Source of the DNA: Anaerolineae bacterium
GTDB taxonomy: Bacteria; Chloroflexota; Anaerolineae; Promineifilales; Promineifilaceae
Length of the DNA: 63,263 nucleotides
Reading direction: 5' to 3'
Assembly (NCBI GenBank): GCA_023384355.1
Contig: JAHDWL010000005.1
Coordinates: 27,351 to 90,613, forward strand
Part shown: positions 9,331 to 18,571 of the stretch, piece by piece
Position numbering within the stretch: position 1 is the first letter of the stretch
Layout of the letters: every line of letters begins with the position of its first letter
The notes under the pieces: model-generated
The model's database searches: none
Seen by the model: only the letters and a program-made list of their open reading frames with translations
Told to the model about the DNA's origin: nothing
Translations under genes and position numbers: made by a program

Positions 9331-9339
9331 TGCTATGAT
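9331..9339 (+). promoter_or_regulatory. Extended -10 promoter for the gene at 9403
   Basis: The sequence TGCTATGAT is an extended -10 (TGn plus TATGAT). The start site would be near 9346, giving a leader of about 57 nt that contains the GAGGAG Shine-Dalgarno before the ATG at 9403. Confidence 0.5.
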
Positions 9340-9402
9340 TCGCCGGCGCTCCCGATCCGGCATACGGATCGAGGAGCGACGATTTTGTTACGAGGAGACC
9401 CC

Positions 9403-9837
9403 ATGAGTCGAGTGATTCATGTCGATAACCCGGGAAAGCGGCGCAATCAGGCCCGCCGATCGATCGCCGAGATCCTGCGCTACCTGGGGCGAAAAACACA
9501 AATTGATGACGAGGCCCGCGATATGGCCGCCATGCTCGTCTTCCTCCTGCGCGAGATCAAGGCGACGGTCGACGAATCGGCCGCAGCCTGGGAGAAACGC
9601 GGCTACTGGATGAAGGTCGAGCGTTTCGTGCGCGATTGGGAGTGGATTCCGGAGCTAGCCGGCAATATTGACGATGTCGTCCGCAACAGCGCCTGGGATT
9701 TGCTGCCGGAGCTTCTGGCCGACCTCTCCCCCCACTTCGACGATATCCATATCAAGACCATGACCCGCAAGCCGTCAGACTGGGGCGGAGCGTATCGCAA
9801 GCTCATGGCCGAGCCGCCGGCGGCCGTCCCCTACTAA
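9403..9837 (+). CDS. Uncharacterised 144-residue helical protein
   Basis: I do not recognise a family. The protein is soluble and looks mostly alpha-helical. The basic N-terminus (NPGKRRNQARRSIAEIL) is followed by amphipathic helices (DMAAMLVFLLREIKATVDES) and Trp-rich segments (AWEKRGYWMKVERF, DWEWIPEL). The start at 9403 is chosen for the GAGGAG Shine-Dalgarno; the frame upstream is not coding-like. It diverges from glgC and is followed 21 bp later by a lipoprotein gene. Lineage-specific protein, function unknown. Confidence 0.75.
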   Translation: MSRVIHVDNPGKRRNQARRSIAEILRYLGRKTQIDDEARDMAAMLVFLLREIKATVDESAAAWEKRGYWMKVERFVRDWEWIPELAGNIDDVVRNSAWDLLPELLADLSPHFDDIHIKTMTRKPSDWGGAYRKLMAEPPAAVPY

Positions 9838-9858
9838 GGCGTCTCGCGGAGCCGCATC

Positions 9859-10890
9859 ATGCCCCGGCTTCGACCCCTCTTTCTGACCGCCATTTTATTC
9901 GCCCCCGGCTGCGCGCCTCTGCGCGACATGCCGACCCCGGCAGCACCGGCGGAGACCATTGCGGCAGCCTCTGTCAGCACCCCTCCAATCCCGACACTCA
10001 CGGGAAGGCAGGCTACCCCACTCTCCCCAACCAGTGTGCCGGCCGCCTCACCCATCCCCGCCCTTGTCGGTGAAACCGTTATCGCCTCCCCTTCGCCCTT
10101 CCCCACCTCCCTGCCAACGCCCGATCCCAGCCCCACTCCGTGTGTCGAACCAGGCCGGATCGAGTTCGGCGAGGTGAACAGCGCCGTAGCCGGCGAACCC
10201 ATGCGCTACCGCATCTACCTCCCGCCTTGCTACGGCAGCGACGGCCGCGTCTACCCCGCTCTCTACATGCTGGGCGGAAACATCCACGACGATGCCATCT
10301 GGGACGTGCTGGGGCTGGATGAAGCGGCCGAGTCCGGCATCACCACAGGCCAGGTCCCGCCGCTGCTCATCGTCATGCCGGACAACGGCTGGCTGGCCAA
10401 CACGACGACCAGCGGGCCAAGCTCCTACGAAGGATTCGTGCTGAACGAGCTGATTCCCCACATCGAGGCGACATACTGCGCCTGGCCCGCGGCCGAAGGC
10501 CGGGCCGTCGGCGGCCTGTCGCGCGGTGGCTACTGGTCGTTGATGATGGCCTTCCGCCAACCGGATGTGTTCCTAAGCGTCGGCGCTCACAGCCCGGCCC
10601 TGATCGACAGCTACGCCGGCCCGGCCGAAGACCCCGCCATCACCGGCGTAACCAACGATCTGGGTGATCTGCGCATCTGGATCGACATCGCCGAGCGCGA
10701 TCCCTACATCGTGCAGGCGCGGCCGCTCCATGACGTCCTGGAATCGGCCGGCGTCCCTCACGAATGGCACGTCAACGAGGGCACTCACGATGAAGCTTAC
10801 TGGCGAGCGAATCTATACAGCTATCTGTCGTGGTATAGCGACGGTTGGCGAATCGATCGGGATCAGTTGCCCGAATGTGCCACGCCCTGA
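9859..10890 (+). CDS. Lipoprotein esterase (alpha/beta-hydrolase, esterase-D/Fes-like)
   Basis: A 343-residue exported protein. The lipobox LFAPGC (residues 13-18) follows a short hydrophobic signal, then a Pro/Thr/Ser-rich linker to about residue 90. The catalytic domain has YRIYLPPCYG, YPALYMLGG, the nucleophile elbow GLSRGG (near 216) with the serine, a candidate acid in WIDIAERDPY and a candidate histidine in NEGTHDEAYW. Family members hydrolyse esters of sugars, siderophores or phenolic acids at the cell surface. The substrate is not assigned. Confidence 0.82.
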   Translation: MPRLRPLFLTAILFAPGCAPLRDMPTPAAPAETIAAASVSTPPIPTLTGRQATPLSPTSVPAASPIPALVGETVIASPSPFPTSLPTPDPSPTPCVEPGRIEFGEVNSAVAGEPMRYRIYLPPCYGSDGRVYPALYMLGGNIHDDAIWDVLGLDEAAESGITTGQVPPLLIVMPDNGWLANTTTSGPSSYEGFVLNELIPHIEATYCAWPAAEGRAVGGLSRGGYWSLMMAFRQPDVFLSVGAHSPALIDSYAGPAEDPAITGVTNDLGDLRIWIDIAERDPYIVQARPLHDVLESAGVPHEWHVNEGTHDEAYWRANLYSYLSWYSDGWRIDRDQLPECATP

Positions 10891-10906
10891 AGCGTGTCCG
10901 GCCGCT

Positions 10907-11962
10907 CTAACTCTCTTCGTTCCGGCTCAACCGCATCAGCAGGGCAACTACTCCGGCCGATAGACCTATCAGTAAAGCCACTTTCATCAGCGGCGACGCC
11001 ACCAGCACGGCGATCAACCCGAAGAGGATCGCCACCGCGTAATAGCCGAGGACGATCCGCGACGTCGGTAATCCCCGGTCAGAAAGCCGGAAATGCAGAT
11101 GGCCGCGATCGCCGCGCATGGGGTGCTTGCCGTGACGTATGCGCGAGACGATTTGCCAGGCCACATCGATGATGGGCACAGCCATGACCAGCAGCGCCGT
11201 CGACAGCTTGGCCGGCGATAGGATCGACAGCGTCGCCATCTGGTAGCCGAGAAAATACGCCCCGGCCGATCCGAGGAATATCCGCGCCGGCGAGAAGTTG
11301 AACGGCAAAAAACCAAGCAGCGCCCCAGCCAGCGCCAGGGGGAATAGCGGCACCGTCTCCTGCGCGAGGTTGTAGCTGTGATAGGCGAAGAATGCCGAGG
11401 CGATCAGGCACACCCCGGCCGCCAGACCGTCCAGACCATCCAGGAAGTTGATAGCGTTGATCATCCCCATGATCCAGAACACGGTGAAAAACAGGGCCAG
11501 CGGCCGCCATATCCACACCAACGTCCCCTCAACCTGGAACAACGGGATAGACTCCCACAGTGTGTTGCCGGGCAGCGGGTTGGTGAATACTTCGATGAAG
11601 ATAATGTGGAGGATGGCGATGAGCGCGCCGGCAAGCTGGATCAGCAATTGCGCCACGGGCGGCAAGTCGTAGCGATCGTCGAGCAGGCCCCCCACGACGA
11701 CGACCAGGCTGCCGAAAACCACCCCCCGCAGGCGCAGGGCATCAGCGGGGTTGGCCGGCGGCAACAGCCAGTAGGTAAGCCCAATACCCACCAGCCAGGC
11801 GGCGAACACCGCCAGACCACCCAGCTTGGGAATGCTTCCCGTGTGGCGACGACGGCCGCCCGGTTGGGCCACGATCCCCAGGCAAAACGACAGCCGGCCG
11901 GCCAGCGGGGTAAAAATCAGCCCCGCCAGAACAGAACCCAGCGCCACCATGAGATAGATCAC
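10907..11962 (-). CDS. Polyprenyl-phosphate sugar-1-phosphate transferase (WecA/TagO/MraY family)
   Basis: A 351-residue integral membrane enzyme with about ten hydrophobic segments. It transfers a sugar-1-phosphate from a UDP-sugar to undecaprenyl phosphate. The Mg-binding motifs are GGLLDDRYDL (near 88-97) and NAINFLDGLDGLAAG (near 170), and HLHFRL near 285 is the UDP-sugar-recognition loop seen in WecA/TagO. The cluster lacks mur genes, so a cell-surface glycan role fits better than peptidoglycan MraY. Nine bp separate it from upp upstream, so co-transcription is likely. Confidence 0.88.
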   Translation of the reverse strand: MIYLMVALGSVLAGLIFTPLAGRLSFCLGIVAQPGGRRRHTGSIPKLGGLAVFAAWLVGIGLTYWLLPPANPADALRLRGVVFGSLVVVVGGLLDDRYDLPPVAQLLIQLAGALIAILHIIFIEVFTNPLPGNTLWESIPLFQVEGTLVWIWRPLALFFTVFWIMGMINAINFLDGLDGLAAGVCLIASAFFAYHSYNLAQETVPLFPLALAGALLGFLPFNFSPARIFLGSAGAYFLGYQMATLSILSPAKLSTALLVMAVPIIDVAWQIVSRIRHGKHPMRGDRGHLHFRLSDRGLPTSRIVLGYYAVAILFGLIAVLVASPLMKVALLIGLSAGVVALLMRLSRNEES

Positions 11963-11971
11963 GAGGTTAAC

Positions 11972-12592
11972 CTAGCCGGTGCCGAACTGCCGGTCGCCGG
12001 CATCGCCCAGACCGGGCACGATGTAACCGATCTCGTTCAGATGCGAGTCGATATGGGCGATGTGGATAGGCACATCAGGATGCGCGCCCTCAAGACGGGC
12101 GATGCCTTCCGGCGCGGCGAGGATGCCGACGTACTTGATCCGTCGCGCACCCCACTTCTTGAGCAGATCAACCGTCGCCACCGCAGAGCCGCCGGTCGCC
12201 AGCATCGGGTCGAGCACAAAGCACACCTGCACCGTCGGCAACGTGGGCAGCTTGTTATAATACGACACGGGCTTGAGCGTCCGTTCGTCGCGATAAAGGC
12301 CGATATGCCACACTTCCGCGCCGGGCATCATCTCCCAGACCCCTTCGACCATCCCCAGACCCGCGCGCAAAACAGGGATCAGCCCCACTTTATCCACCAG
12401 ATCGACGCCCTCGGCCATCCCCATAGGCGACTCAACGGTGAGCGGCGCGGTATTAAGATCGGCCGTCGCCTCATAACATAACAGCATCGAAATTTCCCGG
12501 ATCAGTTGCCGGAACTTCTTCGGTTGTGTGTTCCTGTCCCGCATCAAAGTCAACTTGTGCTTGACCAACGGGTGTTGTGACTCAAATACCAT
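11972..12592 (-). CDS. upp: Uracil phosphoribosyltransferase
   Basis: A 206-residue enzyme converting uracil and PRPP to UMP. Hallmarks: [13 protein letters not shown]-type loop (here [13 protein letters not shown] near 80), the PRPP-binding [22 protein letters not shown] (written here as [10 protein letters not shown] then LKKWGA), and the uracil-binding C-terminus ([17 protein letters not shown]). The start is the ATG at 12592 with an AAGGAGAG Shine-Dalgarno. The much longer open frame upstream is antisense to ruvB. It diverges from ruvB and precedes the WecA-type gene by 9 bp. Confidence 0.93.
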   Translation of the reverse strand: MVFESQHPLVKHKLTLMRDRNTQPKKFRQLIREISMLLCYEATADLNTAPLTVESPMGMAEGVDLVDKVGLIPVLRAGLGMVEGVWEMMPGAEVWHIGLYRDERTLKPVSYYNKLPTLPTVQVCFVLDPMLATGGSAVATVDLLKKWGARRIKYVGILAAPEGIARLEGAHPDVPIHIAHIDSHLNEIGYIVPGLGDAGDRQFGTG

Positions 12593-12620
12593 CCTGTCTC
12601 TCCTTTTTCCAGGTCGCATC

Positions 12621-12626
12621 ATTGTA
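12621..12626 (-). promoter_or_regulatory. -10 hexamer of upp
   Basis: TACAAT on the minus strand. The start site would be near 12614, giving a leader of about 22 nt that contains the Shine-Dalgarno of upp. The -35 is weak. Confidence 0.45.
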
Positions 12627-12743
12627 GCCAACCTGAGCCGACATGCGTAGAAGTTGCCCATGGCAAAGTCGCGGCGAGGCACGATCCCGCCCCGTAAGCC
12701 CTTATTCAGCGCTGCCTGATTACCGGATTGGGCCGCCATGGCG

Positions 12744-12749
12744 TATAAT
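12744..12749 (+). promoter_or_regulatory. -10 hexamer of ruvB
   Basis: A perfect TATAAT with a poor -35 (TTACCG, 12720-12725, 18-bp spacing). It lies between the first ATG of the frame (12738) and the next (12762), so the first ATG is upstream of the transcript and 12762 must be the start, with almost no leader. Confidence 0.6.
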
Positions 12750-12761
12750 TCCGGCACTGCC

Positions 12762-13829
12762 ATGACAACATCTAACCCTTCGCAGGAACGCCCCATTGCC
12801 CCGCAGCAAAAAGCCGAGGATATCGGCCTCGACACGATGCTGCGGCCGCAACGTCTCTCCCAGTTCACCGGGCAGGACCGACTGAAGGACAACCTGCGCA
12901 TCCTCATTGAAGCCGCTCGCGGCCGGAGCGAGCCGCTCGACCACGTGCTGTTCCACGGCCCGCCGGGGCTGGGCAAGACGACGCTGGCCCAGGTCGTGGC
13001 CAACGAGATGAACGCCAACATCCGGCACACGGCCGGGCCGGCCATCGAACATTCCGGCGACCTGGCGGCTATCCTGTCCAACATGCGTAGCGGCGACATC
13101 CTGTTCATCGATGAGGTGCACCGTCTGAGCCGTCCCGTCGAGGAGATACTATACCCGGCGATGGAAGACTTCGTGCTCGACCTGATCGTCGGTAAGGGGC
13201 CGGGGGCAAAGAATGTTCGCCTCAAGCTGCCCCGCTTCACCGTGGTCGGCGCGACCACTCGCCTCGCCCTCATGACCGCCCCCCTGCGGGCGCGCTTCGG
13301 CGCGGTCTATCGCATGGATTTCTACGACCAGCCCGCCATGGAGGAGATCGTCGGCCGCGGCGCCCGAATCCTTGAGGTGCCTATTGAGCCGGAAGGGATG
13401 AGCGAAATCGCCCGTCGTGCGCGGGGCACGCCGCGCGTCGCCCTTCGCCTTCTGCGGCGCGTGCGCGACTACGCGCAGGTGCGCGCCGATGGCTCGATCA
13501 GCCGCGACACGGCAGTCGCCGCCCTCGACCTGATGGAAATTGACGTCCTGGGCCTCGACGATCTCGACCGTCGCGTGCTGCGCGCCATCATCGAGAAGTT
13601 CGGCGGTGGGCCGGTTGGATTGGAGACGATCGCCGCCTCCATCAGCGAAGAGTCCGACACCATCATGGACGTCGTCGAACCTTATCTGCTCCAGTTGGGC
13701 TTTCTTGAGCGTACTTCGCGCGGCCGGGTCGCCTCGCCTCACGCTTACACCCACCTCGGCCTGCCCATGCCGGAGAACGGGCCGCGCGGCGGGCAGCGCA
13801 CTTTGTTCGACGCCGCCGCGGGAGAATGA
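12762..13829 (+). CDS. ruvB: Holliday junction branch-migration ATPase RuvB
   Basis: A 355-residue AAA+ hexameric motor that drives RuvA-bound Holliday junctions during recombination. Walker A is [12 protein letters not shown] (near 64-75), Walker B is [10 protein letters not shown] (near 108), and sensor 1 is [19 protein letters not shown] with the arginine finger region. Sensor 2 [17 protein letters not shown] and the winged-helix C-terminus follow. No ruvA or ruvC adjoins it. The start at 12762 is set by the promoter position. It is followed 3 bp later by the DUF2905 gene. Confidence 0.95.
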   Translation: MTTSNPSQERPIAPQQKAEDIGLDTMLRPQRLSQFTGQDRLKDNLRILIEAARGRSEPLDHVLFHGPPGLGKTTLAQVVANEMNANIRHTAGPAIEHSGDLAAILSNMRSGDILFIDEVHRLSRPVEEILYPAMEDFVLDLIVGKGPGAKNVRLKLPRFTVVGATTRLALMTAPLRARFGAVYRMDFYDQPAMEEIVGRGARILEVPIEPEGMSEIARRARGTPRVALRLLRRVRDYAQVRADGSISRDTAVAALDLMEIDVLGLDDLDRRVLRAIIEKFGGGPVGLETIAASISEESDTIMDVVEPYLLQLGFLERTSRGRVASPHAYTHLGLPMPENGPRGGQRTLFDAAAGE

Positions 13830-13832
13830 GAC

Positions 13833-14060
13833 ATGGTTGAGTTCGGCCGCCTGCTTGTCATTATGGGTCTGGCGCTCGCCTTCTGCGGGGTCGTTATCCT
13901 GGTGGCGAACCATTTCATGCCGTGGCTGGGCAACCTGCCCGGCGATATACGTATTGAGGGAGAAAATTACAAGATATATTTTCCTCTGGCGAGCATGATC
14001 CTCATCACTGTTTTGGGGACGATCCTGCTCAACATCATTCTGCGAATCATCCGCCGCTGA
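13833..14060 (+). CDS. DUF2905 small membrane protein
   Basis: A 75-residue protein with two transmembrane helices (about 8-27 and 50-72) joined by a conserved loop, [22 protein letters not shown], here split as [11 protein letters not shown] and ENYKIYFPL. This loop is diagnostic of DUF2905. It starts 3 bp after ruvB and 5 bp before the pseudouridine synthase gene, so it is an operon member. Function unknown. Confidence 0.85.
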   Translation: MVEFGRLLVIMGLALAFCGVVILVANHFMPWLGNLPGDIRIEGENYKIYFPLASMILITVLGTILLNIILRIIRR

Positions 14061-14065
14061 TCGCC

Positions 14066-14635
14066 TTGAGCCGCCTGCTGCTCTTCAACAAACCGTACCG
14101 CGTCCTGTGTCGCTTCACCGACCGCGAGGGGCGGCCGACGCTGGCCGACTACATTCCCGTCCCCGACGTCTACCCCGCCGGCCGGCTGGATGCCGACAGC
14201 GAGGGACTGGTCGTGCTGACCGACGATGGTCTCCGCCAGCACGCCATCAGCGACCCGCAAAACAAAATGCCCAAGATTTACTGGGCGCAGGTGGAGGGCG
14301 TGCCCGATCTACGCGCCATATCGCGACTTCGTGGCGGTGTCCGGCTTAACGACGGCCCAACCGCCCCGGCTCGCGCCCGGCTCATCGACCCGCCGCATCT
14401 ATGGCCGCGCACCCCACCCATCCGCTACCGCAAGGAAATCCCCACGGCGTGGCTGGAACTCACCCTGACCGAGGGGCGCAACCGGCAGGTGCGACGCATG
14501 ACGGCCGCCGTCGGCCATCCGACCCTGCGCCTCATCCGCTGGGCTGTCGGGCCGTGGACGCTTGCCGGGTTGCAACCTGGCGAGTGGCGAGCGGTAGACC
14601 AGGACAACGGGAGCGCGAAGCGAGCCGGAGAGTAG
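14066..14635 (+). CDS. 23S rRNA pseudouridine synthase, RluE type
   Basis: A 189-residue enzyme of the RsuA/RluB/E/F family that isomerises uridine in rRNA. The catalytic aspartate is in [18 protein letters not shown] (split: [18 protein letters not shown], near residue 43). The opening [30 protein letters not shown] and [17 protein letters not shown] follow the RluE pattern. There is no N-terminal S4 domain, as in RluE. The start is a TTG five bases after the DUF2905 stop. Confidence 0.87.
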   Translation: MSRLLLFNKPYRVLCRFTDREGRPTLADYIPVPDVYPAGRLDADSEGLVVLTDDGLRQHAISDPQNKMPKIYWAQVEGVPDLRAISRLRGGVRLNDGPTAPARARLIDPPHLWPRTPPIRYRKEIPTAWLELTLTEGRNRQVRRMTAAVGHPTLRLIRWAVGPWTLAGLQPGEWRAVDQDNGSAKRAGE

Positions 14636-14665
14636 CAAGTCATATACCCACACGATTGCAGGATT

Positions 14666-15418
14666 ATGATCCCCATTGAGACCTTCGACATCCTCGGCGT
14701 GCCCGTCCACGCGGTGACAATGACGCAAACGCTGGCCTTGGTTGAGACATACATGGCCGAACCGCGCGTCCATCAGATCGCCACAGTCAACCCCGAGTTC
14801 GTCATGGCCGCGCAGGCTGACCCCGCATTCCGGCAGGTTTTGCAATCGGCCGATCTCTGCCTGCCAGACGGCGTGGGGCTGTTATACGCCGCCAGGCGCA
14901 TCGGCCGCATCTTGCCGGAGCGCGTGCCGGGGTCGGAATTGGTCTACCTGCTGGCCGAACGAGCCGCCGCGCGAGGCTGGTCGCTGTTTCTGCTAGGCGC
15001 GGCTCCCGGCGTGGCTGAGGAAGCGGCACGGATCCTTTGTGCCCGTTATCCCGGTCTGCGCATCGTCGGAACCTACGCCGGATCGCCGGCCGTCGGGGAG
15101 AACGACGACATCGTCCGGCGCATCAACGATAGTGGAGCCGCAATGCTGTTCGTCGCCTATGGCGCGCCGAAGCAGGACAAGTGGATCGAGCGTAACCGAC
15201 AAAACCTGCCGGCAGTGCGCGTCGCTGTCGGCGTCGGCGGATCGCTCGATTTCGTCACTGGGCGGTCCGTCCGCGCCCCACGCTGGATGCAGGATTGGGG
15301 GCTGGAGTGGCTCCACCGGCTGTACAAGGAGCCGTGGCGCTGGCGGCGAATGCTGGCGCTGCCGCGGTTCGCTTTGCGGGTGCTGTTCACGCGACCGGAC
15401 GTTGATCACCCTCAGTAG
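14666..15418 (+). CDS. WecG/TagA/CpsF-family glycosyltransferase
   Basis: A 250-residue GT26-type enzyme that adds the second sugar to an undecaprenyl-diphospho-sugar in surface-polymer synthesis. Motifs: IATVNPEFVMAA, LPDGVGLLYAARRIG, the GAAPGVAEEAA nucleotide-binding loop, VAYGAPKQDKWIERN (near 165) and VGVGGSLDFVTGR (near 190). It resembles the protein at 29106. Neighbours are an rRNA-modifying gene upstream and an epimerase downstream. With the WecA-type gene at 10.9 kb it could form the first two steps of a glycan. Confidence 0.88.
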   Translation: MIPIETFDILGVPVHAVTMTQTLALVETYMAEPRVHQIATVNPEFVMAAQADPAFRQVLQSADLCLPDGVGLLYAARRIGRILPERVPGSELVYLLAERAAARGWSLFLLGAAPGVAEEAARILCARYPGLRIVGTYAGSPAVGENDDIVRRINDSGAAMLFVAYGAPKQDKWIERNRQNLPAVRVAVGVGGSLDFVTGRSVRAPRWMQDWGLEWLHRLYKEPWRWRRMLALPRFALRVLFTRPDVDHPQ

Positions 15419-15522
15419 TCGGCAATACGCGGCGGCCGCAAATTTCCATCACCACAAATGAAATTCATTCATGATTGAGGCGACAGGTTGCCTCTATTTG
15501 CCGGGTCAAGTAGCATAACCGA

Positions 15523-16476
15523 ATGCGCGTATTAATCACCGGCTCCAGCGGCCAAATCGGAACAAATCTTGCTCTCTATCTACTGGAACGTGACCACGAG
15601 GTGTTCGGCGTGGACGTGCGCCCGAACCAGTGGACCGACGCCTTCCCGACCCTTTTGCAGGACCTTGCCGCTCCCTTCACCGACTTCAGCGGCGGCCTGG
15701 GTCACGTCCCCTACCCCGAAAACCTGGATGTGGTGGTGCATTTCGCCGCCCACGCCAAAGTCCATGAGCTTGTTCAGCAACCGGCGCGCGCGCTGGAGAA
15801 CATCGTCATGACCTTCAACGTGCTGGAATATTGCCGCCACAACAAGCTGCCGATCATCTTCAGCAGCTCGCGCGAGGTGTACGGCGATATCCGGCGCTAT
15901 ATCACCGAGGAATCCTACGCCGATTTCGCCTTCACCGAAAGCCCCTACTCAGCCAGCAAAATCTCCGGCGAGGCGCTGATCTATTCCTATGCCCAATGCT
16001 ACGACATGCGCTACCTTGTCTTTCGCTTCAGCAACGTCTACGGCCGCTACGACGTCGACATCGAGCGCATGGAGCGCGTCATCCCCCTCTTCATCCGCAA
16101 GATCAGCCATGGCGAGCCGATCGTCGTCTACGGCGAGAAAAAAGTCCTCGACTTCACCTATGTCGACGATTGCGTGGCCGGCGTGTACAAGGGCATCCAG
16201 CTGCTCGCCGGCGGTCGCGAAGCCAACCAGACGATCAACCTGGCCTACGGGCAGGGCAACAGCCTGGTGACGCTGGCCGAATACATCGGGCAGGAGCTTG
16301 GCGTCGCCCCCCGAATGACCGTCGAGCCGTCGCGCGTGGGCGAGGTGACCCACTACGTCGCCAACATCGGCAAGGCCCGGGCCTTGCTCGATTACACCCC
16401 CCAGGTACCGCTTCGTGAAGGTATCGCGCGTTCAGTCGCCTGGGCCACAAACTACTGGACGGGCGGTGAATCGTGA
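15523..16476 (+). CDS. NAD-dependent sugar-nucleotide epimerase/dehydratase (extended SDR)
   Basis: A 317-residue Rossmann enzyme. The NAD-binding GSSGQIG is at residues 7-13, the adjacent FSSSREVYG has the catalytic serine region, and YSASK (near 147-151) is the YxxxK active site. FSNVYGRYD and VLDFTYVDDCVAG follow, as in UDP-glucose 4-epimerase-like enzymes. The product sugar cannot be assigned. Its TGA overlaps the GTG start of the MazG-type gene by 4 bp. Confidence 0.88.
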   Translation: MRVLITGSSGQIGTNLALYLLERDHEVFGVDVRPNQWTDAFPTLLQDLAAPFTDFSGGLGHVPYPENLDVVVHFAAHAKVHELVQQPARALENIVMTFNVLEYCRHNKLPIIFSSSREVYGDIRRYITEESYADFAFTESPYSASKISGEALIYSYAQCYDMRYLVFRFSNVYGRYDVDIERMERVIPLFIRKISHGEPIVVYGEKKVLDFTYVDDCVAGVYKGIQLLAGGREANQTINLAYGQGNSLVTLAEYIGQELGVAPRMTVEPSRVGEVTHYVANIGKARALLDYTPQVPLREGIARSVAWATNYWTGGES

Positions 16477-16844
16477 CCCAAATGGATGACAACCAATATG
16501 CGCCGGACAACATCCAGCGACAGGCCCTGAAAACCTGGTACAGCGACGGCTCCTCCCTGAGAGAACAGCGCATCCACGCCCTGCTTGGCTTGGCCGGGGA
16601 AACGGGCGAGCTGGTCGACTTGATGAAAAAGCATTTCTACAAGCCGGGCCGCGAGACTACCCAGGACAAGGTCAAGGATGAGTTGTCCGACGTGCTCTAT
16701 TATGTCGCCGTCCTGTCCCATCTTTGGGGCTTCACATTCGAGGACATGACCGCCCATCTGGCCGTCAAACTGGCCGGTGGCCACGGCTGGCGCAATGACG
16801 GCCACCAGCCAGGCGCGCTAGACGAGCAAAACAGCGCCGACTAG
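16473..16844 (+). CDS. MazG-type nucleotide pyrophosphohydrolase
   Basis: A 123-residue all-alpha NTP pyrophosphatase. The MazG metal-binding pattern appears as GLAGETGELVDLMKK (ExxE, near 40-54) and DELSDVLYYVAVL (ExxD, near 71-83). This single-domain length fits house-cleaning dNTPases. The start is a GTG overlapping the preceding stop by 4 bp, so it is translationally coupled. Confidence 0.85.
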   Translation: MTQMDDNQYAPDNIQRQALKTWYSDGSSLREQRIHALLGLAGETGELVDLMKKHFYKPGRETTQDKVKDELSDVLYYVAVLSHLWGFTFEDMTAHLAVKLAGGHGWRNDGHQPGALDEQNSAD

Positions 16845-16882
16845 CCGAGCGCGGTTCACCTGTCTGTTGCCGTCGCTTGCGC

Positions 16883-16888
16883 TATGAT
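16883..16888 (+). promoter_or_regulatory. -10 hexamer of the acyl-CoA dehydrogenase gene
   Basis: TATGAT ends 6 nt before the ATG at 16895, the spacing expected for a leaderless mRNA. The -35 is weak. Confidence 0.4.
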
Positions 16889-16894
16889 GATTCC

Positions 16895-18034
16895 ATGAAC
16901 ATGAAGATAAATTACGAAGCGGTCGAGCTGGCTCGGGCGCTGGCCATCGACATCGCCACCCGCGCCGACGCGGCCGACCGCGATAGCCGCTTGCCGGCCG
17001 AGGACGTAGCCGCGCTGCGCGACTCCGGCTATCTGGCGCTGGCCGTGCCCGAGGCGTTCGGCGGCCGGGGCTCTTCGCCGGCCACGTGTGTCGCTGCCCA
17101 GGTAGAGCTGGCAAAGGGCAGCGCGTCGACTGCCCTTGTTGCCGCCATGCAACATCAGGTCATCGGCCACCAGCGCGAGACACAAACATGGCGAACAGAC
17201 GCCTACGAGAAGATCATGACCGAGGCGGCCGCCGGCGGCCTGCTCAACCATTTGGGCAGCGAGCCGCGCATGGGCAGCCCATCTCGTGGTGGCCTGCCGG
17301 AAACGACGGCTACCCCTGGCTCCGACGGCTGGCTCGTCAACGGCCACAAAACGTGGGCCACCGGCGGCCGGCACCTGACCCACCTGCTCGTCCGCGTGGC
17401 CGCCGGCGACGCGAGCGGTGTCGTCCTCGTCCGGCAAGGGCCGGAAGGTGTGCCGGGACTGGAGTGGATCGAGACCTGGCGCGATGTGCTCAGCCTGCGG
17501 GCCTCTGACAGCCACGACGCCATCTTCAGGAATGTGTCCGCACCAAACGACGCCCTGATCGAGACCGGTGACGCCAGGGCCGTGCCCAACGTCTGGTTCC
17601 CCATGATGCTGTCGGCCGTCTATTTGGGCGCGGCGACGGCCGCCCGCGATGCGCTCATCCGCTACGCTCTGGAGCGCGTTCCCACCGCGCTCGGCAAACC
17701 CATCGCCACCCTCCCCAAGATCCAACGCCAGATCGGCGAGATAGACGTACCGTTGATGGCGGCGCGCGCATTGCTCCTGGAGGTCGCCACGTGGTGGACG
17801 GGGCGAGAGGAAGATCGGGTAAAGATGGCCGGACGGATCGCTGCGGCCAAGCTGGCAGTGACATCGGCGGCCAACGAGGCGACCGAAAAAGCGCTGATGG
17901 CCGCGGGCGGAGCGGGCATCACCCGCGCCTTGCCGTTGGAGCGTATCTTCCGCGACGTGAGGGCGGCCAACATGCAGCCGCCATCGGGCGACACGGCTTA
18001 CGAGATGGTTGGGCGGGCGGCTTTGGGGATGTGA
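16895..18034 (+). CDS. Acyl-CoA dehydrogenase-family flavoprotein
   Basis: A 379-residue protein with the acyl-CoA dehydrogenase three-domain layout: N-terminal helices (LPAEDVAALRDSGYLALAVPEAFGG), a middle beta domain (GWLVNGHKTWATGG, near 145) and a C-terminal helical bundle (AANEATEKALMAAGGAGI). It resembles the DszC/hydroxylase-like branch, and I cannot point to a certain catalytic base, so it may be an oxidase or monooxygenase. The start at 16895 follows the -10 box; six upstream codons in the open frame are discounted. It converges with paaABCD. Confidence 0.82.
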   Translation: MNMKINYEAVELARALAIDIATRADAADRDSRLPAEDVAALRDSGYLALAVPEAFGGRGSSPATCVAAQVELAKGSASTALVAAMQHQVIGHQRETQTWRTDAYEKIMTEAAAGGLLNHLGSEPRMGSPSRGGLPETTATPGSDGWLVNGHKTWATGGRHLTHLLVRVAAGDASGVVLVRQGPEGVPGLEWIETWRDVLSLRASDSHDAIFRNVSAPNDALIETGDARAVPNVWFPMMLSAVYLGAATAARDALIRYALERVPTALGKPIATLPKIQRQIGEIDVPLMAARALLLEVATWWTGREEDRVKMAGRIAAAKLAVTSAANEATEKALMAAGGAGITRALPLERIFRDVRAANMQPPSGDTAYEMVGRAALGM

Positions 18035-18073
18035 GACCGGCTTCCAGACGGGCGCGCTATCAGGGTATCGGCA

Positions 18074-18571
18074 TCACAGCGGTTTGAACTGCTCAAACGC
18101 CTCCTGGCACTCGTTGCAGTACCAGATCATCCGGCACAGCGTCGGCCCAAAGGCGTTGCGCATGGTGGTATTGGTGGAGCCACAGCGCGGGCACTCGGCC
18201 AGATCGAAGAACGCCACCGACGCCGGATCGCCGGCATGGCGCGGCGGCGGAGCCAGCCCAAATTGCCTCAACTTCTCCCGCCCCTCCTCCGATATCCATT
18301 CCGTACTCCAGGCGGGGTTCAGGACGACGCGCACCGTCACCTTCTCCGCTCCCAACCGCAAGACGGCCGCTTCTATATCACGCCGCATCACATGCAGCGC
18401 CGGGCAGCCGGAGAAAGTCGGCATCATCGTCACCGTGACGCCATCCGGCGACACCGCCACATCGCGAATAATGCCCATATCGACCACAGAGATGACCGGT
18501 ATTTCCGGGTCCATGACGCCCGCGAGGGCGTCCCGGACGGCTTCGGCCGTCAGCATCGTCGCGCTCACCAT
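18074..18571 (-). CDS. paaD: Phenylacetyl-CoA epoxidase complex protein PaaD
   Basis: A 165-residue protein of the MIP18/DUF59 type needed to mature the PaaABC(E) oxygenase, probably in Fe-S or di-iron assembly. The DUF59 core is VMDPEIPVISVVDMGII (near 19-35), then MMPTFSGCPAL with the conserved cysteine, and a C-terminal zinc-ribbon-like pair CPRCGS and CNECQ. It starts at 18571, overlapping the paaC stop by 7 bp; an alternative ATG lies five codons in. Last gene of paaABCD. Confidence 0.9.
   Translation of the reverse strand: MVSATMLTAEAVRDALAGVMDPEIPVISVVDMGIIRDVAVSPDGVTVTMMPTFSGCPALHVMRRDIEAAVLRLGAEKVTVRVVLNPAWSTEWISEEGREKLRQFGLAPPPRHAGDPASVAFFDLAECPRCGSTNTTMRNAFGPTLCRMIWYCNECQEAFEQFKPL

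Noticed and set aside
11378-12481. 367-codon plus-strand frame over the WecA-type and upp genes
   Set aside because: Spans two genuine minus-strand genes; His/Arg/Gln-rich translation typical of antisense frames.
12593-13273. Upstream extension of the upp frame
   Set aside because: It is the complement of ruvB. The uracil phosphoribosyltransferase fold begins at 12592, with a Shine-Dalgarno there.
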